From positions 912,279 through 976,278 of the forward strand of contig NZ_RDBL01000029.1 of NCBI RefSeq assembly GCF_008042035.1: a stretch of DNA of 64,000 bases. Reading direction: 5' to 3'. Of the stretch, positions 60,163 to 64,000 are shown one piece after another. The stretch's first letter is position 1; every line of letters starts with the position of its first letter. Made by a program: the position numbers and the translations under genes. The notes beneath the pieces are model-generated. The model was given only the letters and a program-made list of their open reading frames with translations, did no database searches and was not told the origin of the DNA. The stretch comes from Streptomyces sp. col6. GTDB taxonomy: Bacteria; Actinomycetota; Actinomycetes; Streptomycetales; Streptomycetaceae.

Positions 60163-62904
60163 CTATCCGGTGCCACCGAACCAGTTGGTGTTCCCTGTGC
60201 TGTTGTTACCGGCGGTGGTACCGGTGTTGTTGCCGCCGGTGGCTGTGCCCCCGTCCGTACCGTTGTCGCCACCGGTCGTACCGGTGGAGGTCCCGGTGTC
60301 CGTGCCTCCGTCGTTGCCCTGGCTGGTGCCCGTGTCCGTGCCTCCGTCATTGCCCTGGCTCGTGCCCGTGTTGGTACCGCCGTTGTCCTGGCAGTTCCAT
60401 CCCCACGTACCGCAGGTGTCGCTCGGGTCGGGGGTCGGGACGTCAGGCGTGGGCGTGGGCGTCGGCGTCGGCGTCGGCGTCGTCGACTCGGTCTCCGTCG
60501 GGGTGGGCGTCGGGGTCGGCGTGGGCTTCTTGGAGGCGCCACCGCCATAGACCTTGTCGCCGATCGGCTCCGCCTTGGGGAAGGGCTCCGCCTTCTCGTT
60601 CTTCATCGCTTCGACCATGTAGTCGTGCCAGACCTGCGCGGGGAACGAGGCGCCGTGGATCTTGTCCTTGCCACCGGTGCCGTACATCTTCTCGAACTTG
60701 CGGTTCTTGTTCTTCTCGTCGTCGTCCAGCCGGTACATGCTGATCGCGGTCGACAGCTGCGGCGTGTAGCCGACGAACCACGCCGACAGGTTGTCGTCGG
60801 TCGTACCCGTCTTGCCCGCAACCTCGCGGCCCGGAAGCTGGGCGGACGTACCGGTCCCCTTCTCGACGACGTTCTTGAGCACGTCCGTGACGTTGTCGGC
60901 GATGGCGTTGTCAAAGGCGCTCTTCGTGACGGCCTTGTGCCGGTAGTACACCTCGCCGCGCTTCCTCACCTCGGTGACGGAGAAGGGATCGCGCTGCTGG
61001 CCCCGGGCCGCGAAGGTGGCGTAGGCGCCGGCCATACGCGTCGCGCTCGGCGAGGACGTGCCGATCGAGAAAGACGGAACGCTGGCATCCGCCATGTACT
61101 GGTCGTCCTTCAGACCGGCTGCGATGGCCGCCTTCTTCACCTTGTCCGTGCCGACGTCCATGCCCAGTTGCACGTACGGGGAGTTGGCGGACCACCGCAT
61201 TGCCTCACGCAAGGTGATGTTGCCAAACGACTCATGGTCGTCGTTGGTCTGGAGCCATTCCTTGCCGTCCTGATCGGTCCAGACCTCGCCGTTGTACTTT
61301 CTGATCTTCAGTTTGTTGGCGCCGTTGTAGACGCTGAGCGGTGAGACCTTCGTACGCTGCGAATCGCCCTGCTCCGCACCCCCGGACGGATCCCGCTTCC
61401 CGTATTCCATGGCGGCGGCAAGCACGAAGGGCTTGAAGGTCGAGCCGACCGCGGCGCCGGTGGGGCCGGCGTTGCTGGTGTAGTGCTTGGTCGCGTCCAC
61501 ACCGCCGTAGATCGCCTGGATCGCACCGGTCTTGGGGTCGACCGACGAACCGCCGAACTGCACGTGGGTGTCTTCCGGACGCTTCTTGGGGTCGATGTTC
61601 TCGTCGTAGACGCGCTTGACGGCCCTGCTGAGCTGATTGACCTTCGTCTTGTCGAAGGTGGTGTGGATCTCGTAGCCACCCTGCGCCAGCTGCTCGCTGG
61701 TGACGTCGGTGTTGTTGAGGAACTCGGCTTTGGCGGTGTTGACGAGGTAGCCCAGCTGACCGCCCAGCTGGGCGTTCTTCTGCGGCTTGTCGGGCATCGG
61801 GAACTCGGTGTACTTGGCTCGTTCCTTCTCCGACATCCGGCCGTCCTTCACCTCCTCGTCGAGGATCCACTTCCAGCGCTTCGTCGCCCGTTCGAGATTC
61901 TTGTCGGCGGTCGCCTGCACCGAGTCGATCTCCGGTGCGCCCGCGGGGTCGTAGTAGCTGGCGCCCTTGAGGAGACTGGCCAGGAAGGCGCACTCGCTCG
62001 GGTCCAGGTCCTTGGCGTCCTTGCCGTAGTACGTACGGGCCGCGGCCTGGATGCCGGAAGCGCCCCGCCCGTAGTACGAGACGTTGAGGTACCCCGCCAT
62101 GACGTCCTTCTTCTTCGTCTCCCTGCCGACCTTGAGGGTGATGAAGAGTTCCTCGAACTTGCGGGTGAGGGTCTGTTCCTGCGACAGCCGCGAGTTCTTG
62201 ACGTACTGCTGGGTGATCGTCGACCCGCCCTGGGTCTGGCCGCCCTTGGCCATGTTGAAGACGGCGCGGGCGATACCCATGGGGTCGATGCCGTGATCGT
62301 GGTCGAAGGACTTGTTCTCCGCGGAGATGACGGCGTTGCGCATCGCCTCGGGGATCTGCGCGTAGTCGATGACCTGGCGGTTGACCTCACCGCCGGTGGC
62401 CACCATCTGGGTGCCGTCCGCCCAGTAGTAGACGTTGTTCTCCGCCTTCGCGGCGTCCTTGATGTCCGGCTGGGCGACCATCGCGTACGCCAGACCGGCG
62501 AGCCCCATCAACAGGCCGAGAAAGCCGATGCACAGGCTGGAGACCAGCTTCCACGACGGAATCCAGCGGCGCAGGCCCTGTCGGCCGGCCCGCGGATAGT
62601 CGATGAAGCGCTTCTTGACCGGGCGCCGGGCGCCACGGCCCTCCGGCCCGCCGTCCCCGCCCCCACGGCGCCGGCCACCGCCGCCACCGGAACCTCCGTG
62701 GCCCCCGCCACCGCGCTGGGCCGCCCGTCTGGCCGCGGCACGGCCGGCGTAGGGGGCCTCCTCGCCGTGCGACTCGGAAGGTGAGGCTGAAGTTACTCCG
62801 CGTGACGGTGCTGCACGGCGTCCTGAGGACTGCTGGGCGGCTCGTCGGGCCGCGGCACGTCCGCCACCTTGCGGTTGCGACGTCTTACGACGGTGCTCGC
62901 TCAT
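60163..62904 (-). CDS. Class A penicillin-binding protein (transglycosylase/transpeptidase)
   Basis: A 913-residue bifunctional peptidoglycan synthase. A basic, Gly/Ala/Arg-rich cytoplasmic tail of about 115 residues precedes one helix (about 118-145). The GT51 domain (about 190-360) has ENKSFDHDHG with the catalytic Glu near 200 and GGSTITQQYVKN. The transpeptidase (about 440-770) has STFKP (SxxK, Ser near 488), SANSPY (SxN) and KTGTTDDN (KTG, near 697). A secreted low-complexity tail of about 120 residues holds Thr-Pro repeats and Gly/Thr/Asn/Asp repeats. A wall synthase beside FemX fits the local theme. Confidence 0.95.
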   Translation of the reverse strand: MSEHRRKTSQPQGGGRAAARRAAQQSSGRRAAPSRGVTSASPSESHGEEAPYAGRAAARRAAQRGGGGHGGSGGGGGRRRGGGDGGPEGRGARRPVKKRFIDYPRAGRQGLRRWIPSWKLVSSLCIGFLGLLMGLAGLAYAMVAQPDIKDAAKAENNVYYWADGTQMVATGGEVNRQVIDYAQIPEAMRNAVISAENKSFDHDHGIDPMGIARAVFNMAKGGQTQGGSTITQQYVKNSRLSQEQTLTRKFEELFITLKVGRETKKKDVMAGYLNVSYYGRGASGIQAAARTYYGKDAKDLDPSECAFLASLLKGASYYDPAGAPEIDSVQATADKNLERATKRWKWILDEEVKDGRMSEKERAKYTEFPMPDKPQKNAQLGGQLGYLVNTAKAEFLNNTDVTSEQLAQGGYEIHTTFDKTKVNQLSRAVKRVYDENIDPKKRPEDTHVQFGGSSVDPKTGAIQAIYGGVDATKHYTSNAGPTGAAVGSTFKPFVLAAAMEYGKRDPSGGAEQGDSQRTKVSPLSVYNGANKLKIRKYNGEVWTDQDGKEWLQTNDDHESFGNITLREAMRWSANSPYVQLGMDVGTDKVKKAAIAAGLKDDQYMADASVPSFSIGTSSPSATRMAGAYATFAARGQQRDPFSVTEVRKRGEVYYRHKAVTKSAFDNAIADNVTDVLKNVVEKGTGTSAQLPGREVAGKTGTTDDNLSAWFVGYTPQLSTAISMYRLDDDEKNKNRKFEKMYGTGGKDKIHGASFPAQVWHDYMVEAMKNEKAEPFPKAEPIGDKVYGGGASKKPTPTPTPTPTETESTTPTPTPTPTPTPDVPTPDPSDTCGTWGWNCQDNGGTNTGTSQGNDGGTDTGTSQGNDGGTDTGTSTGTTGGDNGTDGGTATGGNNTGTTAGNNSTGNTNWFGGTG
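60296..60367 (-). repeat. 36-bp tandem repeat in the PBP C-terminal tail
   Basis: Two nearly identical 36-bp units (each GTGTCCGTGCCTCCGTC... on the plus strand, differing at two bases) and a partial third encode GTDTGTSQGNDG-type repeats. Repeat number probably varies between strains. Confidence 0.85.
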
Positions 62905-63293
62905 CGAACGACTACTCCTCGGGCAGGCGAGAGCGCCTGGAAGCGGCAGGTGAGATCCGGTCCCCCGAATGACGGACCAGCCCGGCGACAGGCTCGCCCG
63001 CAGTGCATCCGGCTGATCCGCGAGCACTCACGCACGCGCGCGCCTCGCGGTTCCCGGTGGTCTGCATGCCGCACAGACTACGCACGGTCAAAACCCCTCT
63101 GGGACCGAACTTCACCCCAAATAACGCAAGTCGGTTCCTACGAATTAGCGATGTGACGCCGCTCACTGAGGCTCCCCTTGTCGGCGCGGTCGGTCCGATC
63201 TATCGTGCTGATGTATCGAGTCGATACATCAGCTCGGTACATCGACTCGGTACACAAGGGATCGCGACAGCACTCGGAGAAAGAGGGGCGAGG
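62905..63293. promoter_or_regulatory. Divergent promoter region between the PBP and padR genes
   Basis: A 389-bp gap. The left part (to about 63100) has no clear signals. The right part holds the PadR operator described separately, plus a related second dyad (GGTACATCGACTCGGTAC, about 63236-63253) directly upstream of the padR ribosome site. Short ORFs here lack coding bias. Confidence 0.6.
63208..63232. promoter_or_regulatory. Candidate PadR operator, 25-bp palindrome
   Basis: Arms CTGATGTATCGA and TCGATACATCAG are perfect inverted repeats around a single G. The core resembles PadR-family operators of the ATGT-n-ACAT kind. It sits 62 bp upstream of the padR start, consistent with autorepression. 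Confidence 0.78.
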
Positions 63294-63998
63294 TTGAGCA
63301 GACGTTCCGGCATCCTCGAGTTCGCCGTCCTCGGACTGCTCCGCGAATCCCCGATGCACGGCTATGAGCTGCGCAAACGCCTCAACACTTCGTTGGGCAT
63401 CTTCCGTGCCTTCAGCTACGGGACCCTCTACCCCTGCCTCAAGACGCTGGTCGCCAGCGGCTGGTTGATCGAGGAACCGGGGACTGCTCCGGCAGAGGCG
63501 GCAACCGGCTCCGGCCGGCCAGTCGCTCCTGCCTCGTCCCTCGCGGGACGACGCGCCAAGATCGTCTACCGATTGACGGCTGAAGGTAAGGAGCACTTCG
63601 AGGAACTGCTCTCGCACACCGGCCCCGATTCGTGGGAGGACGAGCACTTCGCTGCTCGATTCGCCTTCTTCGGACAGACGGAGCACGACGTGCGGATGCG
63701 GGTGCTGGAAGGTCGTCGCAGCCGGCTGGAGGAGCGCTTGGAGAAGATGAGCGCCTCTCTGGCCCGCACCCGTGAGCGCCTCGACGACTACACACTTGAG
63801 CTTCAGCGACACGGCATGGAGTCCGTGGAGCGCGAAGTGCGCTGGCTGAACGAGCTCATCGAGAGCGAGCGGTCGGGACGGGATCAGCGACGATCCTCGC
63901 CCGAGGGCTCAGCTCAGCAGAAGACCGCAGGAGAGCCTGACGGCCTGCCCCGGCGGGGAGACAACCCGCCGGATCCGTCCGGCGACACCGCCAAGTGA
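63294..63998 (+). CDS. PadR-family transcriptional regulator
   Basis: A 234-residue PadR regulator. The winged HTH (about 5-95) reads ILEFAVLGLLRESPMHGYELRKRL and FSYGTLYPCLKTLVASGWL, interrupted before the wing by an Ala/Ser/Pro-rich insert of about 25 residues. A C-terminal helical domain (about 115-190) provides dimerisation and has an acidic, disordered end. The start is TTG at LSRRSGIL, placed right after GAGGGGCGAGG; the frame upstream runs through the operator palindrome. In related genomes an inositol-1-phosphate synthase gene follows, which would lie just outside the window. Confidence 0.88.
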   Translation: MSRRSGILEFAVLGLLRESPMHGYELRKRLNTSLGIFRAFSYGTLYPCLKTLVASGWLIEEPGTAPAEAATGSGRPVAPASSLAGRRAKIVYRLTAEGKEHFEELLSHTGPDSWEDEHFAARFAFFGQTEHDVRMRVLEGRRSRLEERLEKMSASLARTRERLDDYTLELQRHGMESVEREVRWLNELIESERSGRDQRRSSPEGSAQQKTAGEPDGLPRRGDNPPDPSGDTAK

Positions 63999-64000
63999 GT

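Overview
The window is a gene-dense, very GC-rich stretch of an actinobacterial chromosome. Gene content and order (copper/DyP cluster, pheA-serS, cydABDC, ssgA-ssgR, thiC, dnaB, rpsF-ssb-rpsR-rplI, femX, PBP-padR) match the conserved core of Streptomyces and resemble the S. coelicolor interval between about SCO3900 and SCO3967. Four perfect parS sites (GTTTCACGTGAAAC) and several DnaA-box clusters show that the segment lies close to oriC. From the S. coelicolor order I infer that the origin is beyond the right-hand end.

Layout. 0-6.3 kb: extracytoplasmic copper delivery (YcnI, Sco, PCuAC, CopC/CopD fusion) ending in a Tat-exported DyP peroxidase. 6.3-10.8 kb: pheA, a 600-bp non-coding stretch with DnaA boxes, serS, a HAD phosphatase, and a convergent DNA-binding coiled-coil protein. 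11-14.6 kb: a four-gene ABC-2 exporter operon with two ATPases and two permeases. 14.8-20.5 kb: a hydrolase-dehydrogenase fusion overlapped by a MerR regulator, RNA 2'-phosphotransferase KptA, an LLM oxidoreductase and a second HAD phosphatase. 20.5-28.6 kb: cytochrome bd oxidase, a fused CydDC exporter and a DosS-like two-GAF histidine kinase on one strand behind a perfect Rex operator. 28.7-36.6 kb: an HisC-type aminotransferase, a LacI regulator, a PPP-type phosphatase, a membrane protein, a membrane-anchored Nudix protein, and thiC behind a TPP riboswitch.

36.7-50.3 kb: a YibE/F membrane protein, the sporulation pair ssgA/ssgR, small envelope proteins, a cystathionine-lyase-like enzyme, LysR and MarR regulators, an MFS exporter, three GNAT acetyltransferases, a Nudix hydrolase, an AlkZ-like protein and a beta-lactamase-fold hydrolase. 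This is the most accessory-looking part. 50.3-55.5 kb: replication and translation core (dnaB, a MATE exporter, rplI-rpsR-ssb-rpsF). 55.7-64 kb: envelope genes (FemX, an alanine-racemase-like PLP protein, a GT87-type mannosyltransferase, a class A PBP) and a PadR regulator preceded by a 25-bp palindrome.

I see no tRNA, rRNA, CRISPR array, insertion sequence or prophage. The most unusual signals are the chromosome-dynamics sites (DnaA boxes beside serS, kptA and dnaB; parS overlapping a gene start and inside a 32-bp palindrome), the sensor kinase behind the cyd genes, the FemX-linked racemase-like protein that lacks the usual tyrosine motif, and the membrane-tethered Nudix protein.
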